Made by a program: the position numbers and the translations under genes. Below, one piece after another: positions 1-8,053 of a DNA stretch of 30,613 nucleotides (the stretch's first letter is position 1; each line of letters begins with the position of its first letter). The DNA is from Oxalobacter formigenes (GTDB taxonomy: Bacteria > Pseudomonadota > Gammaproteobacteria > Burkholderiales > Burkholderiaceae_D): contig JAHYZB010000036.1 in assembly GCA_019424645.1 (NCBI GenBank), forward strand, positions 1 to 30,613, in the 5' to 3' direction. Below the pieces are notes generated by a model. The model was not told the origin of the DNA, searched no databases, and worked only from the letters and a program-made list of their open reading frames with translations.

Positions 1-1
1 C

Positions 2-1027
2 AGACAGAAACACGTTGTCAATCTGGTGATCGCTTTTACCGTTTCGATTTCAATCGTTATCATCTGGTGGCTTGTCGAACAGACGGCCCTCCCGTACAAC
101 AGTAACCCATTCAATGCATGGCTCGTCTGGAATGCCAGCCAGTTCGGCATTCCCAATTTCGATTCCCTCAAATACTTCTTCAAAAACGGAATCTGGTTTT
201 TCTGGCCTGCATGGCCATATGCCCTCTGGGCCATTTATGCATGGCGTCGCGAATGGCGTTCGGCACACGTTTTGTTGCCGCTGCTGTTTACGATTACATT
301 CTTCATTCTTGCCATCTTCAATCCAATGAAGGAAGAAACCGTCCTGCTCTCCATGCTTCCTCCGCTGGCCATACTGGCTGCGATGGGGTTACCGACCATG
401 AAACGGGGCGCCATCAATGCCATCGACTGGTTCTCCGTCATGACATTGACTATCTGTGCCCTGTTCATCTGGGTGGCATGGACGGCCGCAAACACAGGCT
501 TGCCTGCAGGGATTGCAAAAAATGCCGCCAAGCTGGCGCCCGGATTTGCACCGGAAGTCAATCTTGTGGCGACACTGGTTGCGCTGGGCGTAACAATTGG
601 CTGGTTTGCGCTGGTTTACTGGCGTCTTTCACGCCAGCCCTCCGTTTTGTGGCGTGCCGTCGTGCTGTCTACCGGTGGCGTCATCCTGTGCTGGGTATTG
701 CTGGCAACATTATGGATGCCCTGGATCAACTACAATAAAAGTTATGCCGGAATCGCTACTGAAATGGCGGCAAAAGTCACGAACAGGAACAGCTGCATCA
801 GGACAAACGTTTCCGGCTCCCAGCGCGCCGTTTTCGCGTATTTCGGAAATGTCCGTTTTGAAGGCTTCGAAGCCGAAAAATGCGATTACCTGCTCCTTGG
901 TGATCGCGTTTCGAAATACAACCGCCCGGCTTCCCCGAAAACCCATAATGGCATGAAGCTGATCTGGGAAGGCCACCGTCCGAGTGACCGTGGTGAACGA
1001 TTCCGTCTTTACCAGTCCGTTCAGTGA
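2..1027 (+). CDS. ArnT-like membrane glycosyltransferase, C-terminal part (5' end outside window)
   Basis: The reading frame is open from base 2, so the N-terminal part lies outside the window. The visible part has about seven hydrophobic segments, rich in Trp and Phe, followed by a soluble tail of about 85 residues. This matches the C-terminal half of the GT39/GT83 (ArnT/PMT-like) integral membrane glycosyltransferases, which transfer sugars from polyprenyl phosphate carriers to lipid A or other envelope acceptors on the periplasmic side. The catalytic N-terminal loop with its acidic residues is not visible, so donor and acceptor cannot be inferred. The stop codon overlaps the GTG start of the next gene by four bases (GTGA), which suggests translational coupling with the transporter. 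The family call rests on hydrophobic pattern and overall sequence look, not on a catalytic motif. Confidence 0.6.
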   Translation, partial: RQKHVVNLVIAFTVSISIVIIWWLVEQTALPYNSNPFNAWLVWNASQFGIPNFDSLKYFFKNGIWFFWPAWPYALWAIYAWRREWRSAHVLLPLLFTITFFILAIFNPMKEETVLLSMLPPLAILAAMGLPTMKRGAINAIDWFSVMTLTICALFIWVAWTAANTGLPAGIAKNAAKLAPGFAPEVNLVATLVALGVTIGWFALVYWRLSRQPSVLWRAVVLSTGGVILCWVLLATLWMPWINYNKSYAGIATEMAAKVTNRNSCIRTNVSGSQRAVFAYFGNVRFEGFEAEKCDYLLLGDRVSKYNRPASPKTHNGMKLIWEGHRPSDRGERFRLYQSVQ

Positions 1028-2433
1028 AAACAGGGCAAGCTTCCAGACCGACCTCAAGCATCATCGGACTGGCCGTCCCCATATGGATCGGCCAGCTGGC
1101 GGCTATCGCCAATCCCGTAGTCGATACGGCAATGGTTTCAAGATATTCGGTCACCGATCTGGGAGCGCTTGCCGTCGCGGCATCAGTCTATATCAGTGTA
1201 TACGTCGCTTTGAACGGTGTCATGCAATCCCTGGCGCCGACATTCGGACAGCTGTTTGGTGCGGGAAAATTTTCCGAAATGGGAAAGGAAGCCAAACAGG
1301 GCGTCTGGCTGGCAGTTTTCCTGTCCATCATCGGTGCCTTGCTGCTCAGTTTTCCGCAACCGCTTCTTTCCATCGCAAAAGCCTCGCCGGAAATGACCGA
1401 AAAAGCGACATTGTACCTTCGCATTCTGGCGTTTTCATTACCGGCTTCGCTTAATTTTCTGGTTTACAATACCCTGAATAATGCGATGGCGCGCCCCAAA
1501 ATGGTCATGGCCATTCAGGTGACAGGGCTTTTGCTGAAAATTCCCTTGAATACACTCTTTATTTTCGGCGGCTGGGGAATACCGGCTTTCGGTGGTCCGG
1601 GCTGTGCGATTGCCACATTCATCATTGTCTGGCTGGAATTATTGATTGGCTGGCTTATACTGCGTTACAACCCGTTTTACAGGATACTCCATCTGTTCGG
1701 AACAGGCTTTGCCTGGCCGAATTGGAAATCCCTGAAAGAATTGCTGAGTCTGGGCATACCCGTCGGCCTGAATTATTTCATTGAAGTGACTTCATTCACT
1801 TTCATGGCCCTGTTCATCGCACGGATCGGGATCAATGCTGTGGCCGGACACCAGATTGTCGCCAATTTTTCCGGAGTCCTTTACATGTTGCCATTATCGC
1901 TGGCCAGCGCCACCAGCACGCTGGTCGCCCAGTCCATCGGCGGTCGACGACTTGAAATGGCCCGAAAAATATCATTGGCAGGCATCCGGCTCTCTGCCAT
2001 ACTCGCCGTTCTCGTCGCTTGCGCCGTCTGGCTGGGGAAAGACTGGATCATCAGTCTTTACACATCAAACGAAACCGTCGCCGCTAATGCCGCCCCTCTT
2101 TTCCTGTTCCTGTGCAGTCTGCTCTTTTTCGATGCGATTCAGGTAACGGCATCTTATGTCCTGAGAGCATATAAGGTCGTGCTCGCCCCAACCCTGTTAT
2201 ACGTCATGACCCTCTGGTGCATCGGCCTGGGTTGCGGCTACATGTTTGCCTTCAACTTCTTCCCTGACATGATTCCGCCAAGAATCACAGGCTCATCCGG
2301 ATTCTGGTTCAGTAACTGCGTCAGCCTTGTCATTCTTTCTGCCGGAATGATCATCATCATGAGAAAAACGGAAAAAAAAGCGGAAGTGCAATTTCAGGCA
2401 AGCTTACAAAAACAGGATACGGTCGTAAAATAA
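1024..2433 (+). CDS. MATE family multidrug/Na+ (or H+) antiporter
   Basis: A 469-residue polytopic membrane protein with about twelve hydrophobic segments in two similar halves, the usual size of NorM-type MATE exporters. The N-terminus carries the family pattern of a helix with Ala/Pro (near residues 14-33), then VDTAMVSR and a Gly-Ala-rich helix. The second half repeats it, with the AGHQIVANFSG stretch near residues 272-282 typical of the seventh helix. MATE proteins export cationic drugs or metabolites, or flip lipid-linked intermediates, using an ion gradient. The start is GTG, overlapping the stop of the membrane glycosyltransferase, so the two are probably one transcript. That pairing could point to an envelope-related substrate, but the substrate itself is not readable from sequence. 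Confidence 0.88.
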   Translation: MKTGQASRPTSSIIGLAVPIWIGQLAAIANPVVDTAMVSRYSVTDLGALAVAASVYISVYVALNGVMQSLAPTFGQLFGAGKFSEMGKEAKQGVWLAVFLSIIGALLLSFPQPLLSIAKASPEMTEKATLYLRILAFSLPASLNFLVYNTLNNAMARPKMVMAIQVTGLLLKIPLNTLFIFGGWGIPAFGGPGCAIATFIIVWLELLIGWLILRYNPFYRILHLFGTGFAWPNWKSLKELLSLGIPVGLNYFIEVTSFTFMALFIARIGINAVAGHQIVANFSGVLYMLPLSLASATSTLVAQSIGGRRLEMARKISLAGIRLSAILAVLVACAVWLGKDWIISLYTSNETVAANAAPLFLFLCSLLFFDAIQVTASYVLRAYKVVLAPTLLYVMTLWCIGLGCGYMFAFNFFPDMIPPRITGSSGFWFSNCVSLVILSAGMIIIMRKTEKKAEVQFQASLQKQDTVVK

Positions 2434-2504
2434 AGTATCCAGTAATAGGGTATTTTTCATCTCGGGTAACCCGACCTGTACAGACACCGGCACTGGAAAA
2501 TGCC

Positions 2505-3080
2505 ATGCAAAATCCGAAAATAAAGAAGATATCGCCTCTATCCCTGCATAATCAACCGGATTCCCTACGGCTTTTTTATGCCCTGATTCCGGACGCCGGG
2601 ACGAACAAAAAACTTCAGGAATGCCATATCCATGTATCTGGGAAGAAAACGCCTCCGGAAAATCTGCACATGACCCTGTTTTTTCTGGGCAATCAGGCAA
2701 AGAAAAATCTGCCGGCTTTAAAACGTTTCCTTGACCGGATTTCATTTGAACCGTTTGAAATGAAACTGGATAGAATCGGATACTTTCCCAAAATCGGCCT
2801 CAGCTGGATTGGACCTGAAAATACACCGGCACCACTCGCAAAACTGTTCGAAGAAACGCGCCAGTTTCTGATACCGGCTTATCTGAATGACAAAAATGAG
2901 AATTTCCGGCCACACATAACACTGGCACGCCATTCTTCAAAAGTGGAGACAAAGGTTCAAACGCCCGTAACCTGGCAAGTCAACAGGCTTGTTTTGATGC
3001 AATCCATTTTAAGCAGTGACAAAGGCAATCATCCGGAATATCGGATCTTGTATGAACGAAATGGATTTCATACAAACTGA
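2505..3080 (+). CDS. thpR: RNA 2',3'-cyclic phosphodiesterase (2'-5' RNA ligase family)
   Basis: A 191-residue member of the 2H phosphoesterase superfamily. Both catalytic HxT motifs are present: H55-M-T57 inside NLHMTLFFLGN and H137-I-T139 inside FRPHITLAR. These enzymes hydrolyse 2',3'-cyclic phosphate ends of RNA and can ligate tRNA halves with a 2'-5' bond in vitro. The conserved RLFYAL segment, normally at the extreme N-terminus, begins near residue 22, so either there is a short unusual N-terminal extension or translation starts downstream. ATG 2505 follows a weak GGAAAA sequence; another ATG at 2500 is out of frame. It lies 71 bases after the MATE gene on the same strand and converges with tcdA, leaving a gap of only five bases. 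Confidence 0.85.
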   Translation: MQNPKIKKISPLSLHNQPDSLRLFYALIPDAGTNKKLQECHIHVSGKKTPPENLHMTLFFLGNQAKKNLPALKRFLDRISFEPFEMKLDRIGYFPKIGLSWIGPENTPAPLAKLFEETRQFLIPAYLNDKNENFRPHITLARHSSKVETKVQTPVTWQVNRLVLMQSILSSDKGNHPEYRILYERNGFHTN

Positions 3081-3085
3081 AACGA

Positions 3086-3856
3086 TTATTCAGCCAAGGC
3101 AATCTGCCGTAACACATAGGATGCCGCTGCCAGCCCGAAGCCGGCCGTTACCGCCATTGTCGTTCCGAAACCGGCCGGATTCAGGCCCGGTATAGTCGTT
3201 TTCGATTCGATGCCTGCATTTTCCGGATATTTGACGGGTTCAAGCGAATAGACGGCATCAATGCCGAATTTGTTTTTCGGATTGCGGGTAAAACCGTACT
3301 GTGAACGCAAGCGCTTGCGTACTTTTGCCAGCAAAGGTTCCTGCTGGGTTCTGGACAAATCGCAAATATCGATTTGTGTCGGATCCATCTGGCCGCCTGC
3401 GCTTCCAACCGTAACCAGAGGAATGCTCTTTTCCTTACAATACGCGATCAAGGCCGTTTTATCCCTGACACTGTCAATTGCGTCAATGACGAAATCGAAT
3501 TTTTTGTTCCCGACCAGCGCATCGAGATTTTCAGGCCTTACAAAATCATGTACCGGTTCAACAAGACAATCCGGATTGATCAACGCGATACGTTCAGCCA
3601 GTGCAAGGACTTTCGGTTTGCCCAAAGTACTGCCTGTCGCCTGAATCTGCCGGTTGATATTGGACTCGACAACCACATCGCCATCGATCAGAGTCAGATT
3701 GCCGACACCGGTACGCGCCAGTGTTTCGACTGCCCATGAACCCACACCACCGACGCCGATAATGGCAACACAGGCGTTGCCAAGCCTTTCCAGGCCATCT
3801 TCACCGAATAAACGCCGGGTTCCGGCAAACCGCACTGTTTTCATAAAATCATTCAT
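3086..3856 (-). CDS. tcdA: tRNA threonylcarbamoyladenosine dehydratase (ThiF/E1-like)
   Basis: An E1-like ATP-binding protein of about 256 residues. It opens with RFAGTRRLFGEDGLERL, typical of TcdA/CsdL, followed by the nucleotide-binding loop IGVGGVGSW, then LIDGD and the N-x-N-R-Q pattern used by ThiF/MoeB-type adenylating enzymes. TcdA activates the carboxylate of t6A37 in tRNA and cyclises it to ct6A. The frame can be extended to a TTG at 3874, but the ATG at 3856 or the one at 3844 is a better start; none has a clear Shine-Dalgarno sequence. The C-terminus has a Gly/Ala-rich hydrophobic helix, as in E. coli TcdA. The t6A-forming enzyme Sua5 is encoded about 4 kb away on the same strand. 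Confidence 0.88.
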   Translation of the reverse strand: MNDFMKTVRFAGTRRLFGEDGLERLGNACVAIIGVGGVGSWAVETLARTGVGNLTLIDGDVVVESNINRQIQATGSTLGKPKVLALAERIALINPDCLVEPVHDFVRPENLDALVGNKKFDFVIDAIDSVRDKTALIAYCKEKSIPLVTVGSAGGQMDPTQIDICDLSRTQQEPLLAKVRKRLRSQYGFTRNPKNKFGIDAVYSLEPVKYPENAGIESKTTIPGLNPAGFGTTMAVTAGFGLAAASYVLRQIALAE

Positions 3857-4135
3857 GCTGAAACTGAAAATCAAATTTACCCATCACTTTGTCAAATTGC
3901 GACAAACGGATGGGTTTTCCGGTTCATATCGCTTTATGTCAAAAATGGCGCGAGCAGGCTGTACTATTATTTTTACTGGAACCCGTCGCAAGTCTGTTAT
4001 TTTATAACATCGTTTATTGGAATGTTTTTTTAACAGCATTATTATAAAAATAAAATCCAATAATCCATTTTTTAATAAGCCAAGGCATTATTTTTCAAGA
4101 GTTTATTTAATAAATAAAATGAATGGCCCATTAAG

Positions 4136-4147
4136 TTCCAATTGGAA
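4136..4147. promoter_or_regulatory. Perfect palindrome upstream of cfa, possible operator
   Basis: TTCCAATTGGAA reads the same on both strands and lies about 205 bases upstream of the cfa start, downstream of the candidate promoter at 4017-4045. A dimeric regulator could bind it. Short palindromes also occur by chance in AT-rich DNA, and no family is assigned. Confidence 0.25.
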
Positions 4148-4338
4148 TAAAGGATGAATACCATATGAAACTGATTTCATATAAAAGATGGATCCAGCCT
4201 AAATTCCAACAGTATGGATCAGCCTCCTTACGGAGAAAAAAAATCTGATTTAGAATTTCACTGGTGATAGATAAATACAGATATAAATAACAATACTGAC
4301 GACTGGGCTCTACAAGACGTTCAGATCAAAAAATCATT

Positions 4339-4345
4339 GGGAGGG
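4339..4345 (+). promoter_or_regulatory. Shine-Dalgarno sequence that sets the cfa start
   Basis: GGGAGGG lies six bases before GTG 4352. The frame is also open to a TTG at 4337, but that codon overlaps the ribosome binding site itself, so GTG 4352 is the likely start. Confidence 0.75.
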
Positions 4346-4351
4346 ATAACT

Positions 4352-5575
4352 GTGTTCTGGGAAAAGAAACTGGAAAACTGGGTAAACGATATCCGAAAAA
4401 CAAGTGCTTTGCCTTTAAGACTGGAATTGTGGACCGGTCATAAGTACGACCTCAATCCGAATGAAGAACCGAAGGTTGTCTTGCGCATACCTGAACTCGC
4501 CTCATTAAGTTATCTGTTAAAACCGACACTGGACAATCTTGGCACGGCATACGTTGAAGGAAAACTTGAAGTCCAGGGCGAATTGAACGATATGATTGCC
4601 ATGGGCAACTCGCTCGCCAATATCTTCGACTCTTCATCCTCAACGACCGCCGCCAAGTTCCGTCATTATTTCGGTGGGCGCCATACGCGCCAGATTGACG
4701 CCGAATCGATCGGTTATCACTACGATGTTTCCAACGAGTTCTATCAGGAATGGCTCGATCCGAACATGGTTTATTCCTGCGGGTATTTCGAAAACGGCGA
4801 TGAAGACCTTGCCACCGCACAAATCAAGAAAATCGATCATATCCTGACCAAGATTAACGTGCGTCCCGGCGACAGGCTGCTGGACATTGGCTGCGGATGG
4901 GGAGCACTGGCTATCCGTGCCGCGGAAAAATTCGGCGCCAACGTTGTCGGCATCACGCTCTCAAAAAACCAGTATGAACTGGCACGTCAGCGTGTCAGGG
5001 AAAAGGGTCTGGAAGACAAGATAGATATCCGTATTCAGGATTATCGCGATGTTACCGGCAAATTCGACCGTATCACGAGTGTCGGTATGTTCGAACATGT
5101 CGGTCTGAAACATCTGGTCGATTATTTCAAAATCATCCACAACCTGCTTGATGACGATGGCATCTGCATGAACCACGGCATCACCAGTTGCGATCCCGAA
5201 AGCGGCGAAACACCTTTCGGTGGTGGTGAATTTATCGAGAAATACGTTTTCCCTCATGGCGAATTGCCTCATATCGGCCTGGTATTGAAAGATATGCAGG
5301 AAGCAGGACTGGAACCGATGGATATCGAAAACCTTCGACATCATTATGCTAAAACCTGTGCTATCTGGGCTGAAAACTTCGAGGAAAAAACACCTGCCAT
5401 CAAACAGCTGACCGATGAAAAACGATATAGGATATGGCGCGTCTATCTGGCTGGATGTGCTTATGCGTTCGCACTCGACCGTATCGCCATTTTCCAGGTT
5501 GTCTGTATCAAATCGAAACGCACATCGCCTCTGTTACCGATGTCCCGAAACTACATGTACGAAAAGAAAGACTGA
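4352..5575 (+). CDS. cfa: Cyclopropane-fatty-acyl-phospholipid synthase
   Basis: A 407-residue SAM-dependent methyltransferase, close in size to E. coli Cfa. It adds a methylene bridge to the double bond of unsaturated acyl chains in membrane phospholipids, which raises tolerance to acid and other stresses. The N-terminal substrate-binding region is followed by the family signature SIGYHYDVSNEFYQEWLDPNMVYSC (split here as SIGYHYDVSNEF then YQEWLDPNMVYSC), the SAM loop LLDIGCGWGALA, and SVGMFEHVG, all typical of Cfa. The C-terminus carries the usual RIWRVYLAGCAYAF segment. The gene has its own long leader and ends at a strong hairpin, so it is probably monocistronic. GTG is chosen as start because of the preceding Shine-Dalgarno sequence. 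Confidence 0.93.
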   Translation: MFWEKKLENWVNDIRKTSALPLRLELWTGHKYDLNPNEEPKVVLRIPELASLSYLLKPTLDNLGTAYVEGKLEVQGELNDMIAMGNSLANIFDSSSSTTAAKFRHYFGGRHTRQIDAESIGYHYDVSNEFYQEWLDPNMVYSCGYFENGDEDLATAQIKKIDHILTKINVRPGDRLLDIGCGWGALAIRAAEKFGANVVGITLSKNQYELARQRVREKGLEDKIDIRIQDYRDVTGKFDRITSVGMFEHVGLKHLVDYFKIIHNLLDDDGICMNHGITSCDPESGETPFGGGEFIEKYVFPHGELPHIGLVLKDMQEAGLEPMDIENLRHHYAKTCAIWAENFEEKTPAIKQLTDEKRYRIWRVYLAGCAYAFALDRIAIFQVVCIKSKRTSPLLPMSRNYMYEKKD

Positions 5576-5603
5576 TCAGGTTTAACCAGTCTCTTCATCA
5601 CGG

Positions 5604-5628
5604 ATTGCCCGGTTTGAAACCGGGCAAT
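5604..5628. terminator. Hairpin terminator between cfa and msrA
   Basis: A perfect 12-bp inverted repeat, ATTGCCCGGTTT and its complement, separated by one base. It lies between the convergent ends of cfa and msrA. The run of T on either side is short, so termination may be shared and partial. Confidence 0.65.
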
Positions 5629-5643
5629 TTCATATCGGCAAAC

Positions 5644-6177
5644 CTACTGGTCTTTCAGGCGATTGGCAAAAAATTTCCTGAACATGGCCACTTTAGGTTC
5701 AATAACGTAAATACAATAGCCTTGCTCCGGATTCTGTTTATAAAAATCCTTGTGATAATTTTCAGCTGGGAAAAACCCTGAAAACGGAAGCAGTTCAGTC
5801 ACGATAGGCGACGACCAGATGCCCCCCATCTTCACGATCACTTCTTCTGCAATCTGCTTTTGTTCCGGGTTGTGATAAAAAACAACAGACCGGTATTGTG
5901 GTCCAACATCGTTTCCCTGCTGGTTCAAGGTTGTCGGATCGTGAATGGTAAAAAAAATCGTGAGCAGATCCCGGTAACTGATGATATCGGAATCAAAAGT
6001 GACCTGAACCACTTCGGCATGACCGGTCAAGCCCTTGCAAACCTGGTTATAAGTCGGATTGTCCACTTCACCGCCGGCATAGCCGGAAACCACATCAGTC
6101 ACCCCCTTCATCTGCTGGAATATCGCTTCCAGACACCAGAAGCACCCTCCTCCCAACGTCGCTTTTTCGAGTGCCAT
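5644..6177 (-). CDS. msrA: Peptide methionine sulfoxide reductase A
   Basis: A 177-residue MsrA. The catalytic motif GGCFWC is at residues 10-15, with C12 as the nucleophile. The conserved VVSGYAGG, GHAEVVQV, YRSVVFYHN and AENYHKDF stretches are all present, and a C-terminal GYC cysteine can act as resolving residue. The enzyme reduces methionine-S-sulfoxide in proteins using thioredoxin. The start ATG follows a GGGGGAAAA ribosome binding site. It is a single gene, convergent with cfa and divergent from uspA. Confidence 0.95.
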   Translation of the reverse strand: MALEKATLGGGCFWCLEAIFQQMKGVTDVVSGYAGGEVDNPTYNQVCKGLTGHAEVVQVTFDSDIISYRDLLTIFFTIHDPTTLNQQGNDVGPQYRSVVFYHNPEQKQIAEEVIVKMGGIWSSPIVTELLPFSGFFPAENYHKDFYKQNPEQGYCIYVIEPKVAMFRKFFANRLKDQ

Positions 6178-6243
6178 ACTTTTCCCCCAAAAAAAATGCG
6201 TTTAATTGAATGAATCCTTGCAGGAATAGTAAACCGTTTTCAA

Positions 6244-6255
6244 CAAAACGTTTTG
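6244..6255. promoter_or_regulatory. Palindrome CAAAACGTTTTG between msrA and uspA
   Basis: A perfect 12-bp palindrome about 67 bases upstream of the msrA start and 200 bases upstream of uspA. A partly matching AACCGTTTTC lies just before it. It could be an operator for the divergent stress genes; no regulator family is recognised. Confidence 0.25.
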
Positions 6256-6305
6256 ATATAGTCAAATTTCATAATGATCCAGATTCAAAATAGATAAAAG
6301 GAATA

Positions 6306-6334
6306 TTGACGGCCTTTTAAAAATGCATAAGAAT
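6306..6334 (+). promoter_or_regulatory. Possible sigma-70 promoter for uspA
   Basis: TTGACG (6306-6311), a 17-base spacer, and AAGAAT (6329-6334). The -35 element matches five of six consensus positions; the -10 is weaker. The leader to the ATG at 6456 would be about 115 bases and contains an AT-rich hairpin at 6365-6391 (9-bp arms AAAAAATGA/TCATTTTTT). Confidence 0.35.
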
Positions 6335-6455
6335 AAAAATGTAGGCGATGGATTTTCATAAGGCAAAAAATGATTAAGCCATTCATTTTTTGATATTGAA
6401 ATGCTGTTATTACAATCCTGTTCCATTAACGCAGTTTTTTCAAAGGGGAAAAATT

Positions 6456-6959
6456 ATGTTCAAAAAAATACTCGTCCCAACTGACGGATCACCTCTTGCC
6501 ACACAGGCAGCAATGGAAGGGATTGAACTGGCGAAGAAAATCGGCGCCGAAGTGGTTTGTGTTTACGTAGCGAAAGAAAACCAGAATTCGGAATTCGAGT
6601 TTTCTGATGGCAAGCCCCAGACCTGGCCGACCGCAAAGGAATATGAAAAAGCCGTTGAACATGCTGCAGGGCAATTCATGCAGCCGCTTCGTGAATTGGC
6701 AGAAGCCGGCAACGTCGAATTCACGACTGAGACCTTTATTTCCAACACGACCGCCGGTTATATCGTTTACGCAGCCGATAAAAATGGATGCGACCTGATT
6801 TACATGGCTTCAAGAGGGTATACCGGGTGGGAAAACTTTTTCATGGGCGGCGTCGCCTCCAAGGTTCTTGCGACAAGCCAGATCCCGGTTCTGGTTTACA
6901 AAGTCAAAAAAGAACAGGTACCTAAAAAAGCGAAAACCTACATCAGTCCAAGGGTCTGA
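6456..6959 (+). CDS. Universal stress protein, UspA family
   Basis: A 167-residue single-domain Usp. It begins MFKKILVPTDGS, the canonical first strand with the conserved Asp, and ends with IPVLVYKVK, the last strand plus a basic tail. The nucleotide-binding loop reads ASRGYTGWENFFMGGVASKV; compared with the ATP-binding form G-2x-G-9x-G-S/T, the first Gly is Ala and the final Ser is Gly, so ATP binding is uncertain. The frame extends upstream to 6390, but ATG 6456 follows an AAGGGGAAA ribosome binding site and matches the family start. It is monocistronic, closed by the hairpin after it. Confidence 0.9.
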   Translation: MFKKILVPTDGSPLATQAAMEGIELAKKIGAEVVCVYVAKENQNSEFEFSDGKPQTWPTAKEYEKAVEHAAGQFMQPLRELAEAGNVEFTTETFISNTTAGYIVYAADKNGCDLIYMASRGYTGWENFFMGGVASKVLATSQIPVLVYKVKKEQVPKKAKTYISPRV

Positions 6960-6961
6960 TA

Positions 6962-7001
6962 AAAAACACTTCACGGGTCATATGACTGGTGAAGTGTTTT
7001 T
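6962..7001. terminator. Bidirectional terminator between uspA and sua5
   Basis: A 13-bp perfect stem, AAAAACACTTCAC with its complement GTGAAGTGTTTTT, around a 14-base loop that itself contains the palindrome GTCATATGAC. The A-run on one side and T-run on the other let it work for both convergent genes. Confidence 0.85.
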
Positions 7002-7026
7002 GATACATCTCTTTCCTGATTGTTTC

Positions 7027-8052
7027 CTAGGGAATCCATTTTTCAATGATGTGCCGCCCGTTATAGGCAGCACGGTGCAGTCTGTCGTTAATCCCTTTCC
7101 ATGCCTCTGCATCCGGAGTTGCCTCGACCAGAATGACATCGGCCTTATAACGATCCAGTTCGCGCAAAGAAGCATACAATTGATGGGAATAGACGTCAGG
7201 GGAGCAAAACAGACCTGTCTGCCTGACCAGCGGCTGTATTCTGTCGGAAGACAGTAACGAATAATGCAGTAATGCGACCCGAACGTTTTTCTTTTCCAGC
7301 TGCTCCAGAACGGAAATCAAATCCTTTTTCTGAACGATAACGACAGGCGTCGAGGGTGCATAATGGGAAGCCAATGTTCCTGAAGCTCGCGGAGCGGTGG
7401 CATCAGGCATTTCCAGCTCCCGTCCGATGACTTCTGCTATTTGCAGTGAATGTATTTTCCCGGGACGGAGCAAAACAGGACCAGTGGTTTCAATGCGCGA
7501 CAAATCCAGAATCGTGGACTCGATCCCGACGTCGCTTTGACCGCCTTCCAGTATGGCAGCCAGGCGTGGATCGTCACCGAATTCATCCCTGACATGCTCA
7601 GCCCTTGTCGGACTGACATGTCCGAAACGATTGGCTGAAGGGCCCGCAATCCCTCCCTTTCCATCCTTGAAAGCTCTCAAAAGAGCCTGTGCAACCGGAT
7701 GGGACGGGCAACGTAAACCGACGGAGTCCTGCCCACCGGCGACCTCAGCAGGAATGTGAGACGCTCTCTTCAAAATGAGCGTTAACGGGCCAGGCCAGAA
7801 AGCATCAATCAGCTTTTTCGCCTCATCCGGAATATGTGAAGACCAGTATCCGATATCGGCTTCAGGTGCGACATGAACGATCAGTGGATGATTGGCAGGC
7901 CTGTTTTTAAGCTCAAAAATCGTGGCAGTCGCCGCAGGATTCTCGGCATCAGCTCCCAATCCGTACACTGTTTCGGTTGGAAAAGCGACCAGCTGCCCGG
8001 ATTCGAGCATCCGGGCAGCTGCCATTACATCTTCAGAAACATGATTTACCAT
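7027..8052 (-). CDS. sua5: L-threonylcarbamoyladenylate synthase (Sua5 type)
   Basis: A 341-residue protein with an N-terminal YrdC/TsaC domain (about residues 8-200) and a C-terminal Sua5 domain (about 220-335). Visible motifs are FPTETVYGLGA (24-34), KNRPANHPLIVH (49-60) and SANRFGHVSPT. It makes threonylcarbamoyl-AMP from threonine, bicarbonate and ATP, the first step of t6A synthesis at position 37 of ANN-decoding tRNAs. It is the last gene of the minus-strand run: its ATG is one base after the stop of purC. In other Burkholderiales a sua5-type gene also follows the pur genes. Confidence 0.93.
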   Translation of the reverse strand: MVNHVSEDVMAAARMLESGQLVAFPTETVYGLGADAENPAATATIFELKNRPANHPLIVHVAPEADIGYWSSHIPDEAKKLIDAFWPGPLTLILKRASHIPAEVAGGQDSVGLRCPSHPVAQALLRAFKDGKGGIAGPSANRFGHVSPTRAEHVRDEFGDDPRLAAILEGGQSDVGIESTILDLSRIETTGPVLLRPGKIHSLQIAEVIGRELEMPDATAPRASGTLASHYAPSTPVVIVQKKDLISVLEQLEKKNVRVALLHYSLLSSDRIQPLVRQTGLFCSPDVYSHQLYASLRELDRYKADVILVEATPDAEAWKGINDRLHRAAYNGRHIIEKWIP

Positions 8053-8053
8053 A

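Larger units (their letters stand above)
3857..4351. other. AT-rich intergenic leader between tcdA and cfa
   Basis: About 495 bases with no convincing gene. It is markedly AT-rich compared with its flanks. A possible sigma-70 promoter on the plus strand is TTGGAA (4017-4022), 17 bases, TATTAT (4040-4045). There is a perfect 12-bp palindrome TTCCAATTGGAA at 4136-4147 and an AT-only inverted repeat at 4102-4118 (8-bp arms around one base). Either the cfa leader is long (about 300 bases) or a second promoter lies closer to the gene; a TATAAA at about 4281-4286 has no good -35 partner. Confidence 0.4.
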
